Source: Pyrinomonadaceae bacterium (GTDB lineage Bacteria > Acidobacteriota > Blastocatellia > Pyrinomonadales > Pyrinomonadaceae). From it: a stretch of DNA of 63,924 bases. The position numbers and the translations under genes were made by a program. Positions 41,704-49,978 of the stretch are shown one piece after another; position 1 is the stretch's first letter, and the number at the start of each line of letters is the position of its first letter. Location: the NCBI GenBank assembly GCA_022843305.1, contig JALHNX010000004.1, forward strand, positions 1 through 63,924. The letters run 5' to 3'. The notes beneath the pieces were generated by a model. That model was not told the DNA's origin, ran no database searches, and saw nothing but the letters and a program-made list of their open reading frames with translations.

Positions 41704-42423
41704 TCAAGTGAATTTGCTTTTGAGTTTAACGGCATAACGGCGGCTGACGGCAAGCGATTCGCGAAAATTTTTCAGGCGCACTTGAAACGTACGGTTAAAC
41801 CAGGTTTCGATTTCCTCAATTTCTTCCAGATTGATGATCGTTTGCCGGTGAATCCGCAAAAAATGTTTTTCGGGCAAACGCTCTTCCCATTCGCGCAGAG
41901 ATTTTTCGAGCAGAAATTTTCTTCTGTCGGTCGTGAAAACTTCCGAATAATCGCCCGACGAATTGATGTGCGAAATTTCGCAAACCTTGAGAAAAACCGA
42001 GCGGCTGCCGACTTCGAGAAAAATGCGGTCGTCGAATTCAAACAAGCGCAAATTGGCTTTTTCGTCCGGTTTTTCCTCGTTTATTCTTTCGATCGCTTTT
42101 GCCAGACGTTCGGGATTGACAGGTTTGAGAAGATAATCGAGCGCGTTGACCTCGAAAGCGCGAATCGCGTAAGCGTCGAACGCGGTCACGAAAACGAGTT
42201 TAAAATCGCGGTCGGTTTTTTCCAATAAATCAAAGCCGTTTTCGTTTGCAAGCTGAATGTCGAGAAAAACGATGTGCGGCTTTTCGCGTTCGATCAAACA
42301 AACGGCTTCCGACAGATTTTCGGCTTCGCCGACGACGGCGATTTCGTCAAACTCTGCAAGAAGTCGCTGCATTTCTTTGCGCGCCAGACGCTCGTCGTCC
42401 ACGATGATGGTTTTGTATTTCAT
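41704..42423 (-). CDS. LytTR-family response regulator
   Basis: A 239-residue regulator of the AlgR/LytR type. The receiver domain has VDDERLARKEMQ and phospho-acceptor Asp55 (FLDIQLANENGFDLL), then Lys in LLKPV. The C-terminal LytTR DNA-binding domain (about 130-239) contains ISHINSSGDYSEVFTTDRRKFLLEKSL and LRIHRQTIINLEEIEEIE. The start at 42423 (MKYKTIIVDDER) is chosen over an upstream frame through a word-type repeat. It pairs with the LytS-like kinase upstream, 79 bp away. Confidence 0.93.
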   Translation of the reverse strand: MKYKTIIVDDERLARKEMQRLLAEFDEIAVVGEAENLSEAVCLIEREKPHIVFLDIQLANENGFDLLEKTDRDFKLVFVTAFDAYAIRAFEVNALDYLLKPVNPERLAKAIERINEEKPDEKANLRLFEFDDRIFLEVGSRSVFLKVCEISHINSSGDYSEVFTTDRRKFLLEKSLREWEERLPEKHFLRIHRQTIINLEEIEEIETWFNRTFQVRLKNFRESLAVSRRYAVKLKSKFT

Positions 42424-42431
42424 CTTATTTT

Positions 42432-42504
42432 GCCACGAACAAACACGAAAGAACACGAACAAAGCTCTAAAAATTTTCGTGAAATTTTGTGTTTGTTCGT
42501 GGCT
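42432..42504. repeat. Word-type inverted repeat (ACACGAA)
   Basis: GCCACGAACAAACACGAAAG on the left is answered by TTTGTGTTTGTTCGTGGC (42487-42504). It lies between the LytS-like kinase and the LytTR regulator, overlapping neither start codon. Confidence 0.9.
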
Positions 42505-43570
42505 AATTTTTATCCGCTATCTCGATCCGCGCTCTGACGAAATCCCCGTCCTGTTCGAGTTCGAATGTTCCGGTATCGCCGAAAAGTTTTTCCAAACGTT
42601 CGCGGACATTTCTCAAACCGATTTTCGTGCCGCCGTTTGAATTGCCGTTTGAATTGCCGTTTAATTTACCCGAATTTGAAACTTCTAAAATCAGTTTATC
42701 ATTCAAAACATTCGCCGAAACTTTAAGTTTCAAAGGCTTTGCGCTCGTCTGCAGACCGTGTTTGACGGCGTTTTCGACCAGCGGATTAAGGAGAAAACAC
42801 GGCACTTTGAAATCTTCCGCCGCCGGTTCGATCTCAAATCCGACTTCCAATTTATCCTCAAACCGAATTTTTTCGATCGCCAGATAATTTCGCACGGCTT
42901 CGAGTTCTTCGCGCAGAGGGATTTTTTTCGCACTTTCGTTGAGCAACGAAAACCGCAGAAATTCCGACAACTGCGTGATCATCTGCTTGGCGCGGTTTGC
43001 GTCCTCGTCAACCGAAGCGCGAATCGAATTGAGCGCGTTGAAAAGAAAATGCGGATTTAATTGATAACGCAACATTTCGAGCTGCGCTTTATCGGCAAGC
43101 GCCGCCGATTGCAAAGCGCGTTCGCGTTCTGCCTGCCATTCGCGCCAGAATTTGATGCCGAAATAAAGCGCGCTCCACGTCAGCAGAGTGATCCCGAAAT
43201 CCAAAGTATCGCGCGGCGCTTTGGCATGCGCCGACGGAAAATCGAAATTGTCGCTGATTGACCAGTAAAAAGCGTTCGAAAGATACGTCCAGATAAATCC
43301 GAATGTGACCGAACAGGAAATCGAAAGCCACGCCGCAAGCCCGAAATTCTGCGTTTTGACAAAGCGTTTGTAAACCAAGCGCATCAGACAGGTCAGCCCG
43401 AAACCGATCAATGCGCGGACGAATTTCGTCTGAAATAAAAGCCGCGCGCTTCGGTCGGGCGGAAGGACGGACAAAAAAGTGATGCAGATCATCAGCCAGT
43501 AAAACAGCCAGCCGGCGATTTGCAGCGTCCAGAAAGAAGGCAGACGATTTTTCAGCGTGGCTTTCAGCAT
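42503..43570 (-). CDS. LytS/YehU-type sensor histidine kinase
   Basis: A 355-residue kinase. Four hydrophobic helices (about 15-35, 50-68, 78-100, 122-140) form the sensor, followed by a His_kinase domain with phospho-acceptor His174 in LRYQLNPHFLFNALNSIRA and a HATPase with NPLVENAVKHG and TKIGLRNVRERLE. Between the last two ATPase boxes the loop GKLNGNSNGNSNGGTK is encoded by three 12-bp repeats (42632-42667). The start overlaps the upstream gene stop by 1 bp. Partner of the LytTR regulator. Confidence 0.93.
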   Translation of the reverse strand: MLKATLKNRLPSFWTLQIAGWLFYWLMICITFLSVLPPDRSARLLFQTKFVRALIGFGLTCLMRLVYKRFVKTQNFGLAAWLSISCSVTFGFIWTYLSNAFYWSISDNFDFPSAHAKAPRDTLDFGITLLTWSALYFGIKFWREWQAERERALQSAALADKAQLEMLRYQLNPHFLFNALNSIRASVDEDANRAKQMITQLSEFLRFSLLNESAKKIPLREELEAVRNYLAIEKIRFEDKLEVGFEIEPAAEDFKVPCFLLNPLVENAVKHGLQTSAKPLKLKVSANVLNDKLILEVSNSGKLNGNSNGNSNGGTKIGLRNVRERLEKLFGDTGTFELEQDGDFVRARIEIADKN

Positions 43571-44394
43571 TATTTCGCCGGCGGCGTTTTCTGCTCGGCG
43601 TAGAAAGATTTATTGATTATTTTCCACTCGCCGTCAATTTTCAGCAAGGTCATATAGTCGGTAAATTTAACGGTCGGGTAATCCAACACGACTTTCGCAA
43701 TCGCCGCGTTTCCCGCCACGTCCAGAATCTCGAACGAGCGTTTGCGCGCGGCTTCGTCCGCCGCCGGCTTGCCCGTAAAACGCGCCGCGAATTCTTCAGT
43801 CGACCATTGATTAAATTTTTCGTTCGCAAAAAACATCACTTTCGCTTCCGCGTGAAAAGCCTTGCGGATCAATTCGCCGTCGCCGGTCGCGTGCGCTTTA
43901 ATGTAATTTTCAAGCGGAACGGCAACCGTTTTTTTGTCGTCATCCGTCATTTTGAAGCTGATTTTCTCTTCGGGATTTTTGCGCGATTGGGCGTAAAACG
44001 ATTTATTGACGATCTTCCATTCGCCGCCGATTTTCAAAAGTGCGAAATAATCAACGAAATATGTGTTCGGATAATCGAGAATGATCTTGCCGATCGCCGC
44101 ATTTCCCTCGACATCAACCATTTCGATCCAACGCTTGCGCTGCGCTTCGTCGGCGGCAGGTTTTCCGCCCGAACCTTTGATGTATTCGGCACTCGTGCGC
44201 TGCGAAAACTTCCCTTCGCGGACAAAAAGCAGACGCGATTCCGCAAGAAAAGCCTTCTGGTGAAACTCGCCGCTGCCGGTCGCGTGTCCCTGCAAATAAT
44301 TTTCAAGCGGCAACCGAAGCGCTTCTTTTTCCTGCGCAAAAGCCGTCATCGAAAGTACTCCCGAAATTAATAATAAAAAAATAAAATTTATCAT
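43570..44394 (-). CDS. Secreted protein with duplicated NTF2/lumazine-binding-like domain
   Basis: A 274-residue exported protein. Signal peptide 1-20 ends AFAQ. Two copies of the same about 120-residue domain follow (21-137 and 155-268). Each has LPLENYLQGHATG or VPLENYIKAHATG at the start, GKPAADEAxRKRxxE(I/M)xDV in the middle and LLKIxGEWKI(V/I)NKSFYA at the end. This fits the Lumazine_bd_2/DUF4440 NTF2-like group. It shares one base with the kinase gene and may act as the periplasmic ligand binder for that sensor, which is inference. Confidence 0.85.
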   Translation of the reverse strand: MINFIFLLLISGVLSMTAFAQEKEALRLPLENYLQGHATGSGEFHQKAFLAESRLLFVREGKFSQRTSAEYIKGSGGKPAADEAQRKRWIEMVDVEGNAAIGKIILDYPNTYFVDYFALLKIGGEWKIVNKSFYAQSRKNPEEKISFKMTDDDKKTVAVPLENYIKAHATGDGELIRKAFHAEAKVMFFANEKFNQWSTEEFAARFTGKPAADEAARKRSFEILDVAGNAAIAKVVLDYPTVKFTDYMTLLKIDGEWKIINKSFYAEQKTPPAK

Positions 44395-44408
44395 AAATGC
44401 TCCTTAAA

Positions 44409-45506
44409 CTAACCTTTGATTTGCTTTAACGCTTTGACGAACGCCTGCATTTCATCGTTTGTTCCGATCGTTACACGCGCCCAACCGCCTCGCGGATTGC
44501 CGAGCCAGATATTATGCGCGCGCATTTTGTCGCCCAGATCGCTGAGATTTTCGCCCGTGTTGAGCCAGACAAAATTAGCCTCCGAAGGCGCGTATTTCAA
44601 ATTCATTTTGTCCATCTCGCTCAAAAAAGTGCGGCGCGTTTCCGCGTTTCTCCGGCGGCTCTGTGTAAGAAAATCAACGTCCGAATAAGAAGCGAGCGCG
44701 GCGTTGATGCTTAGATTATTAAACCACGTCATCCGAAACTTTTTGAGCCTCTGCGCCAAATCCGTCCGCGCTAAACCGTAACCGACGCGCAAGCCCGCCA
44801 TTCCGTAAATCTTTGAAAATGTTCGTGAAACGATGACGTTTTCGCTTTTCTTAACAAGGTCAACCATCGAATTTCGCGGGAAATCGTCGGTGTATTCGAG
44901 ATACGCTTCATCAGCAAAAACGGGCGTTTTCTTCGCCGTTTCAGAACAAAACGAGCGCAGTGCGCCGTCGGGCGAAAGCCCTGCCGTCGGATTGTTCGGA
45001 TTGCAGACATAAACGAGCGAAGTGTTTTCGCCAACGAGTTTCGTCATCGCACCGAAATCATGTTCAAACTTTTCGTTGAGCGGAACCGATTTCACTTTCG
45101 CCCCGAGATTTTCGGCGTAACGCATCAGCGACTGAAAAGTCGGATTCGGTGCAACGATTTCTTTTTGCCCGAAAGCGATTGCCGCCATACATAAAATCTC
45201 GCCCGAACCCGTTCCAAGCACGACGTTCTCCGCCTTTAAGCCTTCGCGTTCGGCGATCTGCTGTTCGAGTTTCGCCACCAGATCGGGATGCGCGTAGCGG
45301 TTTCCTTCGCTCAGCGAATCGAGAATCGCGGCTCGCGCCTTCAGCGAAAAACCGTACGGATTTTCGTTCGAAGTCAGCTTGATTAATTTGCCTGAATTAT
45401 TTTGCGCGTTGGCTTCGGGCTTGAAATCAAAAGAAGTAAAAGCCAGAGCGGCTCCCGACAAAGCCGATATTTTCAGCCATTCGCGGCGCGTTGGTTTGAT
45501 TGACAT
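44409..45506 (-). CDS. Tat-exported HisC-like aminotransferase
   Basis: A 365-residue PLP-dependent aminotransferase of the histidinol-phosphate aminotransferase family with a twin-arginine signal: TRREWLKISALSGAALAFTS, cleavage likely after ANA. PLP-binding residues are intact: NPNNPT (169-174), Asp199 in VFADEAY, Lys232 in SRTFSKIYGMAGLRVGYG, and the phosphate-binding Arg further on. The position 14 bp upstream of the NTF2-like gene suggests they share a transcript. Export of a HisC-like enzyme implies a periplasmic amino-acid or peptide substrate rather than histidine synthesis; the substrate is unknown. Confidence 0.9.
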   Translation of the reverse strand: MSIKPTRREWLKISALSGAALAFTSFDFKPEANAQNNSGKLIKLTSNENPYGFSLKARAAILDSLSEGNRYAHPDLVAKLEQQIAEREGLKAENVVLGTGSGEILCMAAIAFGQKEIVAPNPTFQSLMRYAENLGAKVKSVPLNEKFEHDFGAMTKLVGENTSLVYVCNPNNPTAGLSPDGALRSFCSETAKKTPVFADEAYLEYTDDFPRNSMVDLVKKSENVIVSRTFSKIYGMAGLRVGYGLARTDLAQRLKKFRMTWFNNLSINAALASYSDVDFLTQSRRRNAETRRTFLSEMDKMNLKYAPSEANFVWLNTGENLSDLGDKMRAHNIWLGNPRGGWARVTIGTNDEMQAFVKALKQIKG

Positions 45507-45644
45507 AAAAGATTTTTTCTCCTCGAATTTGTTCTTTTCGGAATATACGCGGAAATTTACGAATTGGTTAGAAAAAATCTGTCAGCGGTTAAAATAAGCG
45601 TTTAGCGGTCGGGAAAACCGCTTCGGGTTCGGCTTTGAAAAAAT

Positions 45645-46598
45645 TTAGTAATTGGAATATAAATCTAATGCGCCGCTCAGGCGTGTGCGGTATTTTTCGA
45701 GATGTACGGTGTCTTTTTCCGCTGCGAGGCGTTCGATATCGGGCGCGTAATTGATAAAATTGATCGCCTTAACAAGCGGCATCAGCTCGACGACTTGATT
45801 TTCCTTTAAGCCGTAGCCTTTCAGAAAAAGCTGTTTTTCGTCAATCGAAAGATCGTGCAGCGCGATGGATAATTCCCACGCCGGCGCGAGATTCGAAGTG
45901 CAGTTTTCCCAATCGAGAAAAGCCGTGATCTTGCCTTCATCGTTAACCATCACGTTTTTCAAACGAATGTCGCCGTGGTTGAGCGCCGGTTTCGTTTTTT
46001 GTTTGCCCGCGTCGGTTAAGATTTTACGCAGTGTTTTTACTTGCGAAGCGTCAAGCATTTTCCGTTTTTCAAGCGTCTGTAGTCGGTCCTCGAAATTCAG
46101 TTCGCACTCCAAAAACTCCTGCCACGATTCGTTACGCGAAAGCAGATTGCTCGACCAATCGAATGTCGAGCCGAAACCTTCGGTCTTGATTGTGTTAATC
46201 AGCGCCGCATAGTGTCCCATTTCTTTAACGATTTCCCATCTTTTCGAATGAGTCAGCGCATTGTTGCCTTCGACGACACGCGAGATCATAAACGGCTGGT
46301 TGATGACGTGGCTGCCGACTTCGAGAATTTCCGGTATCGGCACGCCGATTTCCCGCGCTCTGTTCTGCGCCCATTGTTCCTTGATAAACGAATTGATGCG
46401 CGCCGGATCGGGACTTATCCGCACGATAAAATCGCCTTCCGCGTGCAGGACTTCGAAGACGAAATTTGAAAGCCCACTCGTTTTATGCAAAATGCGGCGC
46501 GGCTTTTTATTGCCGAAATGATGCGCGATCACGGCGCGTGCCATTTCCTTCGCATTCCTGATATCTTTTGCCGCGCCGGCGTTTTTGTCTGTAATCAT
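45645..46598 (-). CDS. Aminoglycoside phosphotransferase (APH) family kinase
   Basis: A 317-residue protein with the APH/choline-kinase fold. An N-lobe nucleotide loop (TSGLSNFVFEVLHAEGDFIVRI) with its lysine-equivalent Arg, and the catalytic Brenner motif LNHGDIRLKNVMV with Asp, then FLDWEN for Mg binding, are visible. Many such proteins phosphorylate sugars, choline or macrolides rather than aminoglycosides, and nothing here points to one substrate. A HAD phosphatase gene lies 31 bp upstream on the same strand, so the pair might act on one sugar phosphate cycle. Confidence 0.85.
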   Translation of the reverse strand: MITDKNAGAAKDIRNAKEMARAVIAHHFGNKKPRRILHKTSGLSNFVFEVLHAEGDFIVRISPDPARINSFIKEQWAQNRAREIGVPIPEILEVGSHVINQPFMISRVVEGNNALTHSKRWEIVKEMGHYAALINTIKTEGFGSTFDWSSNLLSRNESWQEFLECELNFEDRLQTLEKRKMLDASQVKTLRKILTDAGKQKTKPALNHGDIRLKNVMVNDEGKITAFLDWENCTSNLAPAWELSIALHDLSIDEKQLFLKGYGLKENQVVELMPLVKAINFINYAPDIERLAAEKDTVHLEKYRTRLSGALDLYSNY

Positions 46599-46629
46599 TT
46601 AGTTATATGTTAAATTTCGGAGTTTACGT

Positions 46630-47568
46630 TTATGTTGCCGAGTTTAATATTTCCCGCTGAAAATCCGCCAGACGGAAAAGAAAATCGCCGAGTTCGAAAG
46701 ACGTGTTGATTCTTACCGTTTCGGTCAAACCGCGAAACGGGAAATTCGGATTGCTGCCGACCTGCACCGCTAAACCGATGCCTTCTAAAAACTTGTCCAT
46801 TTCCGAATCGCCCGCGCCGATCGAATGCGCGAGATCGAACCCGAGATATTTGGCGATCTCTTCGGTTCCGGTCAGTTTATTAACGCCTTTGTGCGTGAAA
46901 AAATTACTTCGCTTCGTGTGCTGGTAAGCCATCAGCTGATCTTGCGAAACTTCGATCAAAAGAAAGATCATACAGATATCTTCGGCGTGAAGCTGTTCGC
47001 GCAGTTTTTCTAATTCGACCGCCGTCACCGACGAAGCGCTCGTGTATTTTTCCTTAACGTGAATCACCTTTTCGGCGACCGGAGTCCAGATGATCTCGCC
47101 CATCCGCCAATCGCGCGGGTAATAAAACAGCAGGCAATCGCGCACACCGCCGTCGAGCAAGCCCTGAACGCCTTCCAAAACTTCGTCGATTTCGATCGCG
47201 CCAAGCGGAAAAGCATCGAGTTCTTCAAAGCATAACTCCTCATTTTCATCGCGCGTCACATAACCTATCTGGCTGCCGTAAAGCGAGACGACCGGAATCG
47301 GCGCATTCGCGATCGCGAGCCATTCCTTGCCGAACGTCCGCATCACCGAAAGCGGAAACCTGAGCGAATTCAAAACGACCGGGCGACCGAGATCGTAAAT
47401 CTGCTTGAGCCCGATTTCAACCGATTCGGGAATATAAACGCGTCCGTGTTCCTCGTGAACCGCCGTTCCGTCAAGATCCACAACAACCGCGCCGTCCGAC
47501 GCAAACCGCGACTGCATCAAAAACTTGCGTAACACGTCATCAAACTCGTATTTCTGTATGGCTTTCAT
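46630..47568 (-). CDS. HAD-superfamily (Cof/IIB-type) hydrolase
   Basis: A 312-residue HAD hydrolase. Motif I is VVDLDGTAV (Asp31, Asp33), motif II is the Ser in VVLNSLRF, motif III Lys is in FFTHKGVNKLTG, and motif IV is GAGDSEMDKF. The cap is of type C2B as in sugar-phosphate phosphatases (mannosyl-3-phosphoglycerate, sucrose or trehalose phosphate). The 45-residue cap insertion with HVKEKYTSASS is not diagnostic. It is probably co-transcribed with the phosphotransferase-like gene. Confidence 0.85.
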   Translation of the reverse strand: MKAIQKYEFDDVLRKFLMQSRFASDGAVVVDLDGTAVHEEHGRVYIPESVEIGLKQIYDLGRPVVLNSLRFPLSVMRTFGKEWLAIANAPIPVVSLYGSQIGYVTRDENEELCFEELDAFPLGAIEIDEVLEGVQGLLDGGVRDCLLFYYPRDWRMGEIIWTPVAEKVIHVKEKYTSASSVTAVELEKLREQLHAEDICMIFLLIEVSQDQLMAYQHTKRSNFFTHKGVNKLTGTEEIAKYLGFDLAHSIGAGDSEMDKFLEGIGLAVQVGSNPNFPFRGLTETVRINTSFELGDFLFRLADFQREILNSAT

Positions 47569-47675
47569 AGCTTTTTACCGATTCATTATTAAAATTTTAT
47601 GAGTCTGCAAAAGCTATGCCTTGAAGATTTTAAGACAGGATATTTTTCGTTTTCTATGAAATAACGAATTTAATC

Positions 47676-47864
47676 TTAACCGCGTTTTTTATTCGGTCGC
47701 TTTTTATTCGCGGGAGCCGGCTTGACCGAAGATTCGTTCGCCTTAAAAGCCTGATCGTTCTTTAAATCGCTGCTTGTTTTGTTTGCCGCCAGAAGTTTTG
47801 AATCTTCCAAAATTTTCTGCGCCGCTTTGGCGGCTTTGCTTAATCTTTTTTTTGCTTGTGCCAT
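47676..47864 (-). CDS. Small lysine/alanine-rich basic protein
   Basis: A 62-residue protein, Lys/Ala-rich with the ends MAQAKKRLSKAAKAAQ and PAPANKKRPNKKRG. No domain is recognisable; the composition suggests nucleic-acid binding or ribosome association. Its start codon lies inside the 3' end of the disrupted antitoxin gene in another frame, so it may be a chance frame, although its codon use looks normal. Confidence 0.45.
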   Translation of the reverse strand: MAQAKKRLSKAAKAAQKILEDSKLLAANKTSSDLKNDQAFKANESSVKPAPANKKRPNKKRG

Positions 47865-48040
47865 ATTATTGTGTCTTCGTTCGGATTTCGCTTATAACTT
47901 TCAAGTCGTTTGTCTAATTCCAGTTTTTCGGCTTCGGACAAAGGCAATTCTTCGGGATTTTTCCCGATGGTGTCCTAAATATCTTCGACGATTTGCACTC
48001 TTTCCGCGATGCTAAATTGTAAAATTTCCGATACTTGCAT
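47840..48040 (-). pseudogene. Addiction-module antitoxin gene with in-frame stop
   Basis: Reading from the ATG at 48040, MQVSEILQFSIAERVQIVEDI is followed by TAG (47977-47975), then DTIGKNPEELPLSEAEKLEL and on to a TAA at 47840. The combined 66 residues match the short addiction-module family (TIGR02574-like), in which the stop position is a conserved Trp (VEDIWDSI). One base change, TGG to TAG, explains it. The RelE-type toxin that normally follows is absent. Confidence 0.75.
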
Positions 48041-48087
48041 ATTTCAAATCTTAATCCCGATAAATAAACTTTGCAATAAATTTTCTC

Positions 48088-49197
48088 CTAGCCTTTCTCA
48101 ATCCAGCCGCCGCCGACAACTTCTTCGCCGTGATAGAAGATCGTCGCTTGTCCGGGCGTGATGGCGCGTTGCGGTTCGTCGAAAACTACGCGGGCGCGAT
48201 TATTTTCAAGAGCATAAATCGTTGCGTTTGCGGGGTCGTGGCGATAACGAACCTTTACTTCGGCGCGGACGGGTTCGTTTGGTTCGTCGAACGCCACCCA
48301 ATTAACGCCTTTTGCCGTAAATTCCAGACAATCGAGTTCTTCTTTTTCGCCCGCGATGATTTGATTTTTGGCGCGTTCGATCTGCACGACGTAGAGCGGT
48401 TTTTCGTGCGCGATGCCAAGCCCGCGCCGCTGACCGATCGTGTAGCGGTGGATTCCCGTATGTTCGCCGATCTTTTCGCCTTTCGAGTTAACGATTTCGC
48501 CGCCAGTCGGAAGCTCGTCCAAGCGATTTTCGTGTTCCAGATAACGGTCAATAAAACCCGAATAATTCCCGTCCGGCACAAAGCAGATTTCCTGCGATTC
48601 CTGTTTTTCGGCGGTGTAAAGATTAGCCTCGCGGGCAATGTCGCGGACTTCGCTCTTTAACATCTCGCCGAGCGGAAAATACGAGCGCGAAAGCTGATCT
48701 TGATTTAATTCCCACAAAAAATAGCTTTGGTCTTTCCAATGATTGCGCCCGCGAAAAAGCCGGTAGCGATTCGCCTTTTCATCGTATTCGACACGCGCAT
48801 AATGCCCGGTCGCAACTTTATCGCAACCTAAACTGATCGCCATTTTGTCGAGCGAAGCGAATTTCAGACGCGAATTGCACGCGACGCACGGAATCGGCGT
48901 TTCGCCCGAAAGATAACTTTGGACGAAAGGTTCGACGACATCGCGCTCGAAATCCTTTTCCAGATTCAAAACGTAAAACGGCATTCCGAGCGTTTCGGCG
49001 ACGCGCCGCGCGTCGTAAACGTCGTCCAATGAACAGCAGCGCGACGGCAAAGGATCGCCGTTTTCGTCAACCGAAATCCCGCGCCGCTGATTCCAGAGCT
49101 GCATCGTAAAACCGACAAGCTCGTGTCCCTGTTCTTTTAAAAGCGCCGCCGCCGATGAAGAATCCACGCCGCCGCTCATTGCTACTGCTATTTTCAT
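48088..49197 (-). CDS. mnmA: tRNA-specific 2-thiouridylase
   Basis: A 369-residue enzyme that thiolates U34 of tRNA Lys/Glu/Gln wobble positions. The PP-loop is AVAMSGGVDSSSAAA (residues 4-18). The two catalytic cysteines are in IPCVACNSRLKF (about 102) and EICFVPDGNYSGF (about 200), and GIHRYTIGQRRGLGI marks the tRNA-binding domain. Length is normal and it stands alone, divergent from the zinc-ribbon SH3 gene. Confidence 0.97.
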   Translation of the reverse strand: MKIAVAMSGGVDSSSAAALLKEQGHELVGFTMQLWNQRRGISVDENGDPLPSRCCSLDDVYDARRVAETLGMPFYVLNLEKDFERDVVEPFVQSYLSGETPIPCVACNSRLKFASLDKMAISLGCDKVATGHYARVEYDEKANRYRLFRGRNHWKDQSYFLWELNQDQLSRSYFPLGEMLKSEVRDIAREANLYTAEKQESQEICFVPDGNYSGFIDRYLEHENRLDELPTGGEIVNSKGEKIGEHTGIHRYTIGQRRGLGIAHEKPLYVVQIERAKNQIIAGEKEELDCLEFTAKGVNWVAFDEPNEPVRAEVKVRYRHDPANATIYALENNRARVVFDEPQRAITPGQATIFYHGEEVVGGGWIEKG

Positions 49198-49286
49198 TTC
49201 TCTAAAACCCCAAAAATGCTATTTTCGCCAAAGCGAACTATAATTATAACAAACGCTCGAAAAATGTTATTAGAGCCGCCGATTTT

Positions 49287-49976
49287 ATGAAAAGATGCCC
49301 GCAATGCAACAGCGTTTTCGATGATTCGCTGGATTACTGCACGAACGACGGAACGAATCTCATCAAAGAAACTTTTGTTTTGCCGTCGCAAGCGTCACAG
49401 ATAGACACGGAAGAAGCAACCGTCATCCGTCAAGAACCGATCACGATTGACATTCCGAACAATAATGCGCCCGCGCCGACCGAACAGTTAAATTACCGGA
49501 TTCCGCCGACGGAAACGATCATTCCCGTCGTCGTTGAAAAACCTCGAAATACCGGAAAATATCTGCTTTTTCTGGTTCTCGGGCTGGTTCTCGGCGGATT
49601 ATCGGTTCTGGCGGCGGTTCTTTTTTCGATTTATCTGTTTCAGGAAAACCCGCCGCCGACCGTAAATCAAAATTCATCCGTAAATTCCGCGCAAACTCCG
49701 AAACCGACGCCGACGCCGACGCCCGTGACGGCGAGCGCGAAACACGAAAAACGCACCGACGACGCGGACGCCGATTTTAACGGGCGCGTGATTACTCTGA
49801 ATGCTTACATTCGTTCATCGCCGAACCGCAGCGCAAAGGAAATTGACGTTTTACCGATTGACGACCGTTTGGAAATCGAAGAACGCGAAAATGAAAACAG
49901 CCCGTGGTATCAAGTCACCTGCGAACACGGCACGAGCGGTTGGATGCACGGCAACACGATCGAATACACACGGTAA
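49287..49976 (+). CDS. Zinc-ribbon membrane protein with C-terminal SH3b domain
   Basis: A 229-residue protein. An N-terminal zinc ribbon (CPQC near residue 4, CTND near 18) is followed by a flexible stretch containing TEEATVIRQEP, one transmembrane helix (about 88-112), a Pro/Thr-rich linker (TPKPTPTPTP) and a bacterial SH3 domain (RVITLNAYIRSSPNRSAKEI...WMHGNTIEYTR) placed in the periplasm. SH3b domains bind peptidoglycan or peptides. The gene converges with the KamB-like gene, 2 bp between stop codons. Confidence 0.82.
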   Translation: MKRCPQCNSVFDDSLDYCTNDGTNLIKETFVLPSQASQIDTEEATVIRQEPITIDIPNNNAPAPTEQLNYRIPPTETIIPVVVEKPRNTGKYLLFLVLGLVLGGLSVLAAVLFSIYLFQENPPPTVNQNSSVNSAQTPKPTPTPTPVTASAKHEKRTDDADADFNGRVITLNAYIRSSPNRSAKEIDVLPIDDRLEIEERENENSPWYQVTCEHGTSGWMHGNTIEYTR

Positions 49977-49978
49977 AA

